Shown one piece after another: positions 46,194 through 57,536 of a DNA stretch of 64,000 nt (position 1 is its first letter; each line of letters starts with the position of its first letter). The notes under the pieces are model-generated. The model ran no database searches. It saw only the letters and a program-made list of their open reading frames with translations, and was not told where the DNA came from. This DNA comes from Coptis chinensis (lineage: Eukaryota; Streptophyta; Magnoliopsida; Ranunculales; Ranunculaceae): positions 22,592,501 through 22,656,500 of the forward strand of contig CM027377.1 of NCBI GenBank assembly GCA_015680905.1, written 5' to 3'. Position numbers and translations under genes: made by a program.

Positions 46194-48026
46194 CTACTGT
46201 TGGTGATTAGGATCCTGCTTGCCAAAAATCAGTGGAAACTCATCAAACTGTTCTGAAAACCCACGCTCCTCGCCAATGGTCTTCAATGAATGGTAAACCT
46301 GGTACATCGACCACCGCTCCTTGGGCCTAGAAATTACACAAGCACATGCAACCTTAAGAAACTGTAGAATTTCATCATCATCTCCCTTTCCGCAAAGGGA
46401 CTTATCAATTACATCCTTTATCTGACCAGCACCAGATAGCTGATTGACCCAATCAACTAGATTACCCTTGAATTCTTCGTCGGCATTACTGACTTCCAGG
46501 GGCTTTCTCCCAGTGACCAACTCAAGAAGCACCACCCCAAACCCATAAACATCCCCTTTCAGAGAAGCAACCATGGTGCTTGAATACTCAGGAGCCACAT
46601 AACCAAACTCTCCAAAATCTCCAAGGTTAAAAGTACTCCCTTGGGAACCGGAAGAATACATCAGCTTTGCAAGTCCAAAATCAGTTATCCGAGGATCGAG
46701 GTCCTCATCAAGAAGAATCACATTAGAGCTTATGTTTTGGTGCATGAATGGCGGTTGACAGCCATGGTGAAGCCAAGCAAGACCCCTCGCCGCACCAATA
46801 CCAATCTTAAGCCTTGTTGTCCAATCCAATGCAGCAGGATACGCCCTAGCAGTTCCGTACAACATAGAATACAAACTCCCACTAGGCATATCTTTATACA
46901 CCACAAGTTTCTCATTTTCCAAGGCGCAAAACCCCAAAAGAGGAACCAAATTCGGGTGTCTAAGCTGTCCTAAACTGATCATCTCAGCCCGAAACTGCTT
47001 CTCAGTGAGCTTACAAGTTTGAAGACGTTTTATCGCAAGGGCTGATCCATCTCGCAAAATTGCTCTATAAGAAGATCCAGTTCTAGTTGAAATGATAATA
47101 TTTGATGGATCAAAATTATTTGTCGCAGCTAATAAATCAGCCAACCTAATTTTCACAAGGGGTTTCTTAAACAATGAAACTTGAACAAGCCTGTGAGGCT
47201 TCAATCTTTCTACCCAAACACTATCATCGTCTTTTCCCATCCCATACTTTCCCTTACCACGACGTGACGACCTCATAAAGCACCACCACCATAGTGCAAA
47301 ACCCAACAGCAACGAAACAAACGCGCCTATAATACCCGCAGCAACAAATATCACAAGATTTTTCTTCTTCCCACCCCCACACTTAGATTTAAGTGGACGA
47401 CCACATAGTCCTTTATTTCCTTCAAAACCCGCAGAATCAAAATTCGACAAAAATGAAGGAATCTGACCAGATAAATCGTTATTAGCAACCGATAACGTCT
47501 TTAAACGATCTAAACGCGCTAACTGATAAGGAATGGAACCCGAAAGCCGATTACCACCAAGAGATAAACTATTCAAAAACTTACAATCAACAAGTTCAAC
47601 TGGAATAGAACCAGTAAATTGATTCTTTGACAAGTCTATTCTAACAAGAAAAGGTAACCACTTGCAAAGTTGACTAGGAATCGAACCAGATAACGCGTTA
47701 TCAGAAAGATCAAGTGTTTGTAAACTTTGACAAAACTGTAAAGAAGCAGGAACCTCACCTCCAAGTTCAAAAGAACGAAGTTCAAGAGCAATCAAACGAT
47801 TCTCTTGGTCATTCCAACAAGAAACACCAACAAACTTACATAAAAAACCCGCTGTTGTATTACCAAAGTTCCATGAACTATGTAGTACACTTAGAGGATC
47901 TTTAAGTGAATCTTTTACTCCTCTAAGACATCTTATGTCATCTTCTATAGAAACAACTACCACAGAGGTTAAAAACAGAATGGATAAAAAACAGATCAAG
48001 TAGTGATCAAGTTTGGAAATTTTCAT
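46194..48026 (-). CDS. BIR2/BIR3-type LRR receptor pseudokinase, intact
   Basis: A single exon encodes 610 residues, the usual length for BAK1-interacting receptor-like kinases. The parts are a signal peptide (1 to about 26), an LRR N-terminal cap with a cysteine pair (33-70), four to five LRRs (76-200), a membrane segment (224-250), a basic juxtamembrane stretch and a kinase-like domain (about 308-585). The glycine loop is lost (STRTGSSY at 313-320) and HRD is HQN (429-431), so the catalytic Asp is absent. The loop Lys (333) and DFG (449-451) remain. Known family members hold BAK1/SERK co-receptors at the plasma membrane and dampen immune signalling. ATG 48026 is chosen because a signal peptide follows. 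Confidence 0.95.
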   Translation of the reverse strand: MKISKLDHYLICFLSILFLTSVVVVSIEDDIRCLRGVKDSLKDPLSVLHSSWNFGNTTAGFLCKFVGVSCWNDQENRLIALELRSFELGGEVPASLQFCQSLQTLDLSDNALSGSIPSQLCKWLPFLVRIDLSKNQFTGSIPVELVDCKFLNSLSLGGNRLSGSIPYQLARLDRLKTLSVANNDLSGQIPSFLSNFDSAGFEGNKGLCGRPLKSKCGGGKKKNLVIFVAAGIIGAFVSLLLGFALWWWCFMRSSRRGKGKYGMGKDDDSVWVERLKPHRLVQVSLFKKPLVKIRLADLLAATNNFDPSNIIISTRTGSSYRAILRDGSALAIKRLQTCKLTEKQFRAEMISLGQLRHPNLVPLLGFCALENEKLVVYKDMPSGSLYSMLYGTARAYPAALDWTTRLKIGIGAARGLAWLHHGCQPPFMHQNISSNVILLDEDLDPRITDFGLAKLMYSSGSQGSTFNLGDFGEFGYVAPEYSSTMVASLKGDVYGFGVVLLELVTGRKPLEVSNADEEFKGNLVDWVNQLSGAGQIKDVIDKSLCGKGDDDEILQFLKVACACVISRPKERWSMYQVYHSLKTIGEERGFSEQFDEFPLIFGKQDPNHQQ

Positions 48027-48097
48027 GTTGGGGATGTAGATTGAGGTGGTATTAGAAATGGGTGTTTGAGATTATTGAGTTTTGAAGAAGAAGGTGG

Positions 48098-48111
48098 CCA
48101 TTGACTTGGAA
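48098..48111. promoter_or_regulatory. Conserved W-box block in the BIR promoter
   Basis: GCCATTGACTTGGA lies about 72 bases upstream of the BIR ATG and is identical to 42138-42151 upstream of the chimeric paralogue. It carries the W-box core TTGACT. Retention in two otherwise diverged promoters suggests function, but could also reflect shared ancestry only. Confidence 0.5.
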
Positions 48112-48340
48112 AAACAAATAAGAGGAGAGAGAAAGTGAAGGAGTAGTTAGTTGAATTGAATGGGAAATGAGGATGGAGCTGATAATTGCGTGTTTGACTG
48201 ACGGTAGACTGGTAGAGTTTAATTATTTTTCTTTGTTTGGACTTTGGAGTAATTAAGGTGGGGTTTGGAATGAAAATCTATGTTAAGTTGGTAACATTTC
48301 CAAGAAGAGGGATTTAGTTTTTGGAGTTTTTTTGAGGTGA

Positions 48341-50847
48341 TTATATATATTAAGAAAGAATTAAGGTTAGTGTTTTAGGACAATCGATATAATAGTATGT
48401 TCCTATTTCTACCTACTAATTTTATGTAGTGGCCACCAACGTGGACCAACTAGGGGTGGCAAGTTGGCAACTAGGTACCCGATCCACGAACCCGACACAA
48501 ATCCGATAGGAAATTAGTGGGTTTCGGTTAGTCATAAGGGGCTGGGCCCTTGGGGGTTTGGGTTATAAATGGTGATTTTTATTTATTGTTTTTTTGATGA
48601 ATCATCAAGAATTAGGAAAAAGCAGATGAAAGAATACAGCTGGTCTAGTTCTAGTATAGTCTTCGTGACATCTCCAATGGAGAGTGTAAAATTGTACCTC
48701 CACATACTCCACATAGGTAGGTTACGATTAGGATTTTACAACTCTCATTACACACTAACGTATAGACTATAAATATTCACGTAAAAAATTGGATTTTAAA
48801 AATTGGGTGTCACTTAGAGTGACGAGTGAGTTTCAAAATTACAAATGGACTAGCGTACACGCTCCGTTTGTGTACTATCCATAAAATGCCCAATAAAAAT
48901 TGTTGACTTAAAACTTAAAGAATTAAATTTTAATGACATTTGTACCCTTTCTAAATATTATATTTTACATCTTAGATGCAGTATATGAGGCTGTAAATAG
49001 AAGAAAGCAATGAGGATAAAATTGGAAAAATAAAAATTCAGTCAACCCAAACGGTATTGTTGTTTGAGGAGTTTTCTTTACAGAGTAAAAATATGTTTAT
49101 CTATTCTACCCTGTAATGAGGCGCATGCAAGTGAGCCGTTTGAGAATGGAAAATTCCGTTCGTAAGACGATTTACCCCTTTCTATCTTAAAATACAAAAA
49201 GAGTCAGCTAAATACAAATGTAATAGTTGTTTTATTTAGGGGCTAAAAGTCCTTACTTTATTGATGGCGTTAACTTTCTTAATTGAGTTGTCTACGTCAA
49301 TACAAACTATTGGACGATTTTGTCCCTATTTTGCATCTTCAATTACAAGATAATTGTTTTTATATTATTTTACTATTTGTTATGTTTTAGGGGTTAAAAT
49401 GTATTGAGAATTTTTTTGAAAACATTGGTCAGTGCAAATTGTGGCAGAGAGTGGCGTAGCCACGTGTTCAAAACTAGTAATTAAAAAAGGGTGCCTTGAG
49501 AATGGGTCCAGGTCGGACCCATAAATTTTGAATTTGTTAAACGATGGACTCGAACCTTATATGCCTAGAATGCCTAGAAAACTTTTCAGATGCTCTACCA
49601 ATACACCACAACAACCCACCTTGTTAACTTGTGATATAAATAATAAATATAATAGTATTTAACTTGGAATCGAACCTGAGTATAGTGGGAAATAGTATGC
49701 TCTAAGGCCACCCGACCACTATTTACATTGTGAGATACATGTAAAACTTTAATTATATAATATTGGAGTCCGAACAATTAATGGCCCACTGGTTAAACCG
49801 GTGACCAAGTTACCCAGTCTCTTTGCCAAGTCAGTGTCCGAGTTGGGTCTGATAACACTGAGGTGAACATGCTATTGTATTTTGGACTTCGAAGGCCCAT
49901 TTTAATTTGGCCACTTATAGTGAAAATCTTTGCAATAGAAAAAAATAAATAAAAAATGGAAGATTTATTAACAATTAATGGTACTATGGGAGGTTCTTGT
50001 TTGGCATACATAGTCACATAGACATGCTCATTTGGTCTGATTTTTTGCTTGGAAAGATTTCTTATAATAGAGATTATCTCTACATAATAAACATCCTAAA
50101 TTGAAATTCTAGAATATCAAAAGGGTAATGCATAAAAGGGATCCCTACATAAAATTGAGGTATGAACTTTATAGACGATTTTATTTGTGTGAAGAATGGA
50201 GTGGGAAGAATGTTCTAAGTGGACATGTAAAAGCAACGGTAACCAGTAGACATATAAAGAACTTGAAACTCAACGATGAGAAAGTCCGTAGAGAATAGAA
50301 CCATCAGAAGAATCTTGTGTTTTAGACTTATTGTAGCATTTCTAATGCGCGTTTAACTTCATATATATATTTGAGCACGTGATTGACTACTAAACCATTC
50401 TAAGAAATTGTAGACATTAAGAACCAAAAATAATTAACAGGGTAAAGTTGATCCTGAATTGAATCCTTTCATTCCCCACCTCCTTTAATTTCCGTTCAGT
50501 ACTTCAGTGTGAACTAATCCTAATCCTAATTAAGAAAACTAAAAATTAGATGCAAACATCTTAAACTAAAATTAGAATTAACTAACGGAAATTTGCAAAT
50601 GCATTGAAATAACCTCAAAAAATAGTTAACTAGAATTTCGGATAATAATGTTCATTTTTAGTATCAATAAAGCGCATGTAAAAGGCAAGTGTACAAGAGT
50701 GATATAAATAAAAAAGCAGTCTTGTACAATTCATATTGAAATTGAGCTATAATAAAAACAGGTCCCTTAGGCATCCACCCAAGATCTTGTAATTTAAGAT
50801 TCTACTAGTTTGTATGTCCGCACTGACTATTTTAAAATTTATCTTAA
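48341..50847. repeat. Tandem duplication, unit 1 (2.5 kb)
   Basis: It begins TTATATATATTAAGAAAGAA and ends ATTTATCTTAATTA. It matches 50848-53594 in the same orientation, with long stretches of high similarity (for example 49640-50510 against 52455-53300). It contains a piece of an inverted Tourist-like MITE (about 48668-48900) and a short 55-bp-repeat tract at about 50530-50640. It starts about 315 bp upstream of the BIR start codon. No gene is seen. Confidence 0.85.
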
Positions 50848-50925
50848 TTAATATATATTAAAAAATAATTAAGGTTAGTATTTTAGGATAATCAATATAA
50901 TAGTGTGTTCCTGTAAACTAACCTC

Positions 50926-51190
50926 AAATGATAATTAGTTGGTAAAACTTTGGGAAATCTTGCATTGAACTAACCTCAAACAATAATTTATTCGAATTTG
51001 AACCTGGATGCAACATACTATATTAAACTAACCTCAAAAAATAATTAATGGAAAATAATAAACTTGATGCAAATGCATTAAACTAATAACCCTAAAACAT
51101 TTTGTTGGTTAAATGTTTGGGAATAAATGTCTCGACAAATATAGTTTTACATTTTTGGGTGATGTTTATCATAATTCTTTTCTTGAATTG
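50926..51190 (+). repeat. Short copy of the Helitron 55-bp repeat and its flank
   Basis: Three to four units with GATGCAA..TGCATT and AACTAACCTCAAA..AATAATTAAT are followed by AATAAATGTCTCGACAAATA and TAGTTTTACATTTT. The same order is found at the ends of both modules in the Helitron at 58997-63355. Confidence 0.75.
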
Positions 51191-52181
51191 AGAATGTTCC
51201 TATGTAATAAAACCTATTTAGTTACTTGTCCCACTAATTTTATGTAGTGGCCATCTATGGACCAACTTCAATGGCAAGTTGGCAACTAGTTAAACCGATC
51301 CAAAAAAGAAGTTGATCCGATTTTAGTTATTTGATTTTTCTTAGTCATAAGGGGGTTTGGGTATGGTTATAAAGGGTGATCTATTTTTATTTTTATGATG
51401 AATCATCAATAATTAGGAGAAAGCAGATGAAAGAATACAACTGGTCTAGTTTTAATGTAATTTGTGACATCTTCTCACCATAAATCTAATAAAACTATTA
51501 TACAAACTAGATCGAGTTTAAGATAATTCCATTTTGAAAATTCCCAATATTCTAAACCAAAAAGTGAAGACTAATTTATAGACTATCCAAATATTCAATT
51601 TATTTCATAAAAATATTTGAAAAAATTCCCGCTTCAAATAGAGAAATATAAAAAAAAATATATATATATTTTAAAAATTGGACATCACTTGAAGTGAGAG
51701 GGATGTCACTTAAAATGACGAATGAGTTTCAAAATTACAAATGGATACGTTTATAACTAAAAAGGGGGCCACTTTGAGAATGAGAGTGTAAACTTTATAT
51801 CTTTTAGACAATTAACACTTCACACCCCACAATTGGAAATGCCCCCTCACGCCGACGTGACACCCATTGTTTCTAAGACTCTTTAATCGATGATTTGTGA
51901 TTAGGCTAACTTTTGTTCTAATGAGAGCAGGCTGTGAGCCCATCAGTTAGTTGAAGTAGTGTTATCAGATCTTGCCCAGCTTGGTGGTTTGACCTGGTAA
52001 ACTGGTGACCCGGTCACTAAACTGGGTTGGGTCACTAAATAGATCATTTAAGTTATTGGTCCATGCATGTTGGACCAGGTTAACTCATCCGGTTTTCGTG
52101 CAAACCGCTTAAACCCGTTTGGTTTAGACCCAGGTCATAAATAATGTTAGAAATAATAAAATTTGAATCTATTAAATGATG

Positions 52182-52386
52182 AGAAAAACTTCAGTCCTCG
52201 GCGCTTAGGACCGAAGTGCGTCCAAAGCAGCTGAGGACTACACATTTGGTATCCACATCAGCATTTTAACACAAAAAGTCTTCAAAAAAATTTAAAAAAA
52301 AAAACAAAAAATACTAAATGTGTGGTCCTCAGTCGCTTTGGACACACTTTGGTTCTAAGCGCTAAGGACCGAAGTCGATCTTTTCC
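52182..52386. mobile_element. Mutator-like MITE, 205 bp, with 10-bp TSD
   Basis: It is flanked by identical TTAAATGATG (52172-52181 and 52387-52396). The arms of about 65 bp are nearly complementary (CTTCAGTCCTCGGCGCTTAG against CTAAGCGCTAAGGACCGAAG), with an A-rich centre. Target duplications of 9-11 bp and long arms fit Mutator-type MITEs. Unit 1 of the tandem duplication has the empty site GTTAAACGATG at about 49535. Confidence 0.85.
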
Positions 52387-53594
52387 TTAAATGATGGACT
52401 CAAACCTTGTCTACCTAGAAAACTTCTCGGATGCTCTACCAATACACCACACTTAACAATACATGGAACCGAACCTTGGTCTAGTGGAAGTGAGTATCCT
52501 CTAAGGCCACCTGGCCACTATTTACATTGTGAGATACATGTAAAACTTTAATTATATAATATTGGAGTCCTAACAATGACCCACTAGTCAAACTGGTGGC
52601 CCAATGACCCAGTGACCCAGTCTTTTTGCCGGGTCAGTATTCGAGCTGGGTCTAATAACACTGAGCTGAACATGCTATTGTATTTTGAACTTCAAAGGCC
52701 CCTTTTGGTCACTTATAGTGAAAATCTTTGCAATAGACAAAAAAAAAAATGGAAAATTTATTAACAATAGTATTATGGGAGGTTCTTGTTTGGCATACAT
52801 ATTCACATACACATGTTCATTTGGTCTGATTTTTTGTTTGGAATTGAAAGATTTCTTATAATAGAGATTATCTCCACATAATAAACATCCTAAATTTAAA
52901 TTCTAGAATACCAAAAGGTAATACATAAAAGCGATCGCTACATAAAATTGAGGTCTGATCGAACTTTATAGACAATTTTATTTGTGTGAAGAATGGGGTG
53001 GGAAGAATGTTCTAAGTGGACATGAAAAAGCAACGGTAACCAATAGACATAGAAAGAACTTGGAAGCTCAAAAAAAAACAGTCGGTAAAGAATAGAACCA
53101 TCAGAAGAATCTTGTTTTTAGACTTACTATAGCATTTCTAATGCGCGTTTAATTTCACATATATATTTGAGCACGTAATTGACTACTAAACCATTCTAAG
53201 AAATTGTAGACATTAGAGAACCAATACTCGGTGTAAAGTCGTTCTTGAATTGAATCCCACATTCCCCACCTCCTTTAATTTTCGTTCACTAATTCAGTGT
53301 GAACATATCCTATTAGAATTTCCAAGTGCTGGACTTTTGGAAGAAAACATGTTATTAGTAGAATTAGATTGGCTAATAATAATTTTATGTAGTATCAATA
53401 AAGCACATGTCAAAAAAAGGCAAGTGTACTTTATATATAAATAGAAAGGTCTTGTACAATTTATGTTGAAATTGAGCTGTAATAAAAACAAGTCCCTTAG
53501 GCATCCTCAGCTCGCAAGATCTTGTAATTTAAGATTCTATTACTTTGTATGCCCGTGCATATACACTGACTATTTTAAAATTTATCTTGATTAA

Positions 53595-54363
53595 AACCCA
53601 TAAATTGGAAGCTTTAATAACCCTTTTATAGGGGTAGGGAGTAGGGACCCTTCCAACTTAATTTAAAAGTGTGATATTCGTTTTAATAGGTGAGAAATTT
53701 CCGTTTAAATATATTATTTAATTTAGAAAAATGATTCCCGTTTTGAATAAGAAAATAATTCTCATTTTGAATAGATAGTGTGATTCTTGTTTTAGTAGGA
53801 AGATAAATTCCCATTTTTAGCCTCAGATGATATGATGTGAAATTTTATTAGAGCTTGAAAAATATATTGTGTGCCAGGTTTAAGATATAGATAGATAGAT
53901 AAATGTCGTGTACCTCAAAGACTAGGTGTGTTCCATCTATATCCCCGGAGCCTCTTCAAATATTCATAATAGAATATGCCCTTCAACATAAGATCAAGCT
54001 TATAAAAAAATTGACCATACCGTGACCGTTTAATGAATTATTGATTTGACTTAAGCTTAGAATCATCTTATTATGTGAAGTTTTTTCATAATTCATTATT
54101 AAAGAGCAAAAACAGGAATTTTCGAGGATGCTAATAACTCCTTTGGATCGAATCAAGTGCATAAAGTTCATGTGAATTGAAGAAGACAGATTCTTCGTCT
54201 CAACATCTTTTCTTTAATGACAAATAGAGAAAGAAGGTCGAGGACCCACCCTACTATGGTGCTTCATTTGCTGTAATCCAAGCAGGCCTCGACAAATCCT
54301 TTCCATTGAGGACTTTGGCTTGCGTACAAGTCGTCGTGACTTGAAAAGAAAGGATTGCAACTT
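53595..54363. other. Spacer, no gene recognised
   Basis: Short degenerate direct repeats of ATTCCCGTTTTGAAT-like words lie at about 53670-53820. The rest is the upstream region of the small gene at 54485. Confidence 0.6.
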
Positions 54364-54370
54364 GTATAAG
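54364..54370 (+). promoter_or_regulatory. Probable TATA box of the small DUF761-like gene
   Basis: TATAAGT in the context CTTGTATAAGTACC lies 121 bases upstream of the ATG at 54485. This would leave a 5' leader of about 90 bases. Confidence 0.5.
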
Positions 54371-54484
54371 TACCCGGTCACACTTGAGAAGTTAACATCT
54401 CTCAAGCAGATAATTTGTTCTTGATTAGTAGCTTCAGTACTACTGTACTAGTACTAGTACAAGCAAGTAGTCACGTCCGTCAAA

Positions 54485-54898
54485 ATGAAGCGCAACAACA
54501 AGAAGTCCCTTTGTGAGAAAACCATGAAGATTGTTGTAAATATTATGAAAATCTCGTCTCTTTCCCTTGCCCAGATGAGTTTAGGCAGCACTGCAGCGCC
54601 GCAGACAATTACTTATGAGAACAGTAGTTCTGATGCATTTGTGGAAATAACAAGAATTACTCAGGATAGTGGGCAATTAAGGTTGCAAGAGCTGGAGAAC
54701 AGCTCCAACCTCTCTTCGCTCTTCTTGAATCCAAATGAAGGGAAAGCTTCTTCATATGTGATTAGAGAAGTGAAGGACGTCAATGAGGCAGCTTCAGATT
54801 ACATTCATAAGTTTCATGACAACAATCGAAAACACGCGAGCAATTTCAAAGTTTCTCCATATGTGATACCGCCTCCACCACCACCTGTGGTCAAGTAG
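54485..54898 (+). CDS. Small DUF761-like plant protein, 137 residues
   Basis: The single-exon frame starts MKRNNKKSLCEKTMKIVVNI, a basic, lysine-rich N-terminus. A serine/asparagine-rich middle follows, then DVNEAASDYIHKFHDNNRKH (about residues 98-117) and a C-terminus VIPPPPPPVVK. The motif with A..YI.KFH..NR resembles the conserved end of plant DUF761 (cotton fibre-expressed) proteins, whose biochemical role is unknown. No signal peptide or membrane segment is evident. A TATA-like box upstream and an AATAAA at about 55091 support a real gene. The family match rests on the short motif only. Confidence 0.7.
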   Translation: MKRNNKKSLCEKTMKIVVNIMKISSLSLAQMSLGSTAAPQTITYENSSSDAFVEITRITQDSGQLRLQELENSSNLSSLFLNPNEGKASSYVIREVKDVNEAASDYIHKFHDNNRKHASNFKVSPYVIPPPPPPVVK

Positions 54899-55090
54899 TT
54901 ACCTTCAGTACGTCTAGCCTAGCTATATATCCCAGTGTGCTCTTTCAGTTTGTTCGAAGCAATTGGCTGAATAACTAAAACTGTTATTATCGTTTTCTTA
55001 GCAAATTACGACTGTATATCTATGTACAAGTTCAGGTTTTCTGTGTTCTATGTACAATGTATATGAATGTATATGATATGCACATATAAC

Positions 55091-55096
55091 AATAAA
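55091..55096 (+). terminator. Polyadenylation signal of the DUF761-like gene
   Basis: AATAAA lies 193 bases after the stop codon, in a T-rich context suited to plant 3' end formation. Confidence 0.5.
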
Positions 55097-55139
55097 TCTC
55101 TGTTGCAAAGACTTTATTCCGATTTCTGTACAAGCCAAT

Positions 55140-57278
55140 GCAAAATTGGCACACAAATGATGCTGCCAACTAACACTTTCGGTCAGTTAGGTTATTTGAA
55201 CTTCCCCAAATACCCTTAATCATTCTTGGAGCAGTTTCCTACGTGGATTTACTTGTCCATGTGTGTTAACAACTTGATTCAATCATAACCGTTAATCAAA
55301 AGAACATGTTGGCCGCATCGTTGTCTTCATCCCATTCGATCCATTAGAATCCAATTGCTCTTTGTAGTCTCATGGAAATACAAAATTGCCTTTTCTTAAA
55401 GCCCATGCTGTTCAAACATCAAAGTCATTGTTGCTTTATCTATGAACCTGCTTACTACCCCCATTGAGCATGATTTTTGCCATGTTATGAATTGGGAATG
55501 AAGTTTTCATGAAAATGGATTGGTAGTGTTGGGTTCGTAATTGCTAATTTCAATGGGGTATTGGGAACTTCTAATTTCGATGGAGTTCATGTGAATGGGT
55601 TCTGATATAGAAGCTATAATGCAATTTTCTTATAGCAAGAAAAAAGGGTGAAATTGTTTTTGATTTTTGTGTTAATTTTGATGTTAGTTGTTAGATTTTT
55701 GTGGAAAATTTTCCATGAATTATCATATCGTTTAATTTGTTATTTGATTCTAAATTCATTAATGATTTTGGAACTAGTTTTGAGAACTTGGTGATTCTTT
55801 GCACAAGATCATCAATGCAGTGTGTCGATTACTCGATTCTAACTATGTTGAGTAAAGTTTTAATTAATATAATATTGACGATTTACCTAAAATTGACGAC
55901 GGGCTTTATTTTGATGTGGGTAAGTAGCCACGTTGGACTATTGAATTGAATGCCACGCACGAAACTGCTAGAAACAAATGGTAAGGGTAGTTTTGGAAAT
56001 GCAATCTACTTAAATGATGGAACGTGTCCTACTAGCATTCTCAATACAGGTGAATTTGAGGGGAAATAACAATTTGTCACTATTATGAGCCAAAAACAAT
56101 AGGACAATGCAAGAGTGACTATAGAAGTAACTCTTCACTAGGTAACAATAATGGTAATATTTGCTATAAAGATTGTCACTGAGTTGTGAATTTTGGACGG
56201 ATTTTTTTTTTTCAAATGGCGAAATGTTTTATTCCGTCTCGTGTGTTTTTTTCCGACATTTTTTTTGTTTTTTTTTTTTTTCCAATGGGATGTTTCATTT
56301 TATCTCAGTGTAAAATATAGTTAGACTAAATGAAACATCCCATCTGAAGTTTAAAGCAATGACCAAAATATCACCAATATATCTGATATCTTGCCGATAT
56401 ATATCGTTTTTTAGGTACATCGACATCGATATTTTTGACATATATCTACCGAATATTGAACCATTTTTTTCCGATATAAATTAAATTTTATATAGCCGAT
56501 ATAATCGATATATACGATATATATCGTTTGATTTTTTGACTATTTTTTAATGTAAATCTGAAATTTCCGATATATTTCTGATATTTCCGATATTATATAT
56601 CCAATATTTCTGATATTTTAAATAGTTTGGGATGGTCCAAAAAAAATAGATATATCCGATATATATTGGTTTTTTAGTACACCGATATATTCACCGATAT
56701 TGATATTTTGGTCCTTAGTTTAAAGTTACATTTGCATTGGACAACGTCTGATAGCTTTTCACCAACAAAATAGTTATGAGGGGAAATAGTCTTATGTGGC
56801 GTTTATGTAGAGATAACAAGTTGTTGCTATCTCTATTGATTTTTGAAACAAAGAGATATCTAAAAAAATCATTTCAAATAGGGGGTTACTTTTATTATTA
56901 GTTCAAATTTAATGTTACTTTGCATATTCTAAGAATGTTCCTTTCTTGGAATGAGTTCTCGCCAAAAGTGATTCAATACCTTTTTCTTGATTAACCTATT
57001 TGTAAACCAACATGGAAACAGTTTCTACCACGGAATAAAGGAACGTTAATGACTTTAATACAAGATTGAGATAGAGAAAGCTACTCTATGTAGACATGTA
57101 GTGGCCGGTTATCCCCGGTAGTAGTTTATCCAGTAGTATTAGTACGACCTATTAAGTTTTTCACTTCAACCCATTGTTTTAAAAGGCATTTATCCACGGG
57201 AAGCGTACGCCTTTCCAGACAATTTATCAACAAACATAATGACTCCAGAAGCCAAATCCAGTTAAACGACTTTCCAGA
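55140..57278. other. Spacer with a GATATAT-rich element, no gene recognised
   Basis: Apart from the element at 56361-56713 this is AT-rich DNA without domain-bearing frames. A 14-bp inverted repeat (GGGATGTTTCATTT and its complement, about 56287 and 56329) lies beside poly-T tracts. Confidence 0.5.
56361..56713. repeat. CCGATATAT-rich element, copy 1
   Basis: Bounded by GACCAAAATATC and, inverted, at the right GATATTTTGGTC. The interior is dominated by CCGATATAT and ATATCG words. A second copy of the same size lies at 63418-63790. Such elements are probably small non-autonomous transposons; no clear target duplication was found. Confidence 0.65.
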
Positions 57279-57536
57279 CAATTTATCCAAACTCATGTTT
57301 TACAACGTTGTTGCATGGAATCAAATATTAACTTTGTTGGAGGTTGCATCAAGTAAGGTGTCCATACTCACTTTGCTCAATTGTTCATCTTTGATACCTA
57401 CCCGAGCCTATTCCAACACCCCTATCCCCTCCCACACTTTTTACTATTACAATAATAAAATTTATGCCTTGGGACTTGTTTGGGATGAGTCCATCCCGAC
57501 TAGGATGATCTAGCGACTTTTGTATCTACTATCACC
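57279..57536 (+). repeat. Duplicated BIR 3' flank, left piece
   Basis: TCCAAACTCATG, GTTGGAGGTTGC and ACCTACCCGAGCCTA match 45546-45685 in order. The continuation is at 63356, after the two Helitrons. Confidence 0.75.

Larger units (their letters stand above)
50848..53594. repeat. Tandem duplication, unit 2 (2.7 kb)
   Basis: Direct repeat of unit 1. Unit-specific insertions are a 55-bp-repeat tract with its flank (about 50926-51190), a region of GGGTCACT/CCGGTC words between GTGTTATCAGATC (about 51959) and its inverted end (about 52671), and the Mutator-like MITE at 52182-52386. No gene is seen. Confidence 0.85.

Noticed and set aside
46641..46973. Plus-strand frame of 110 codons within the BIR gene
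   Set aside because: Shadow of the minus-strand receptor coding sequence.
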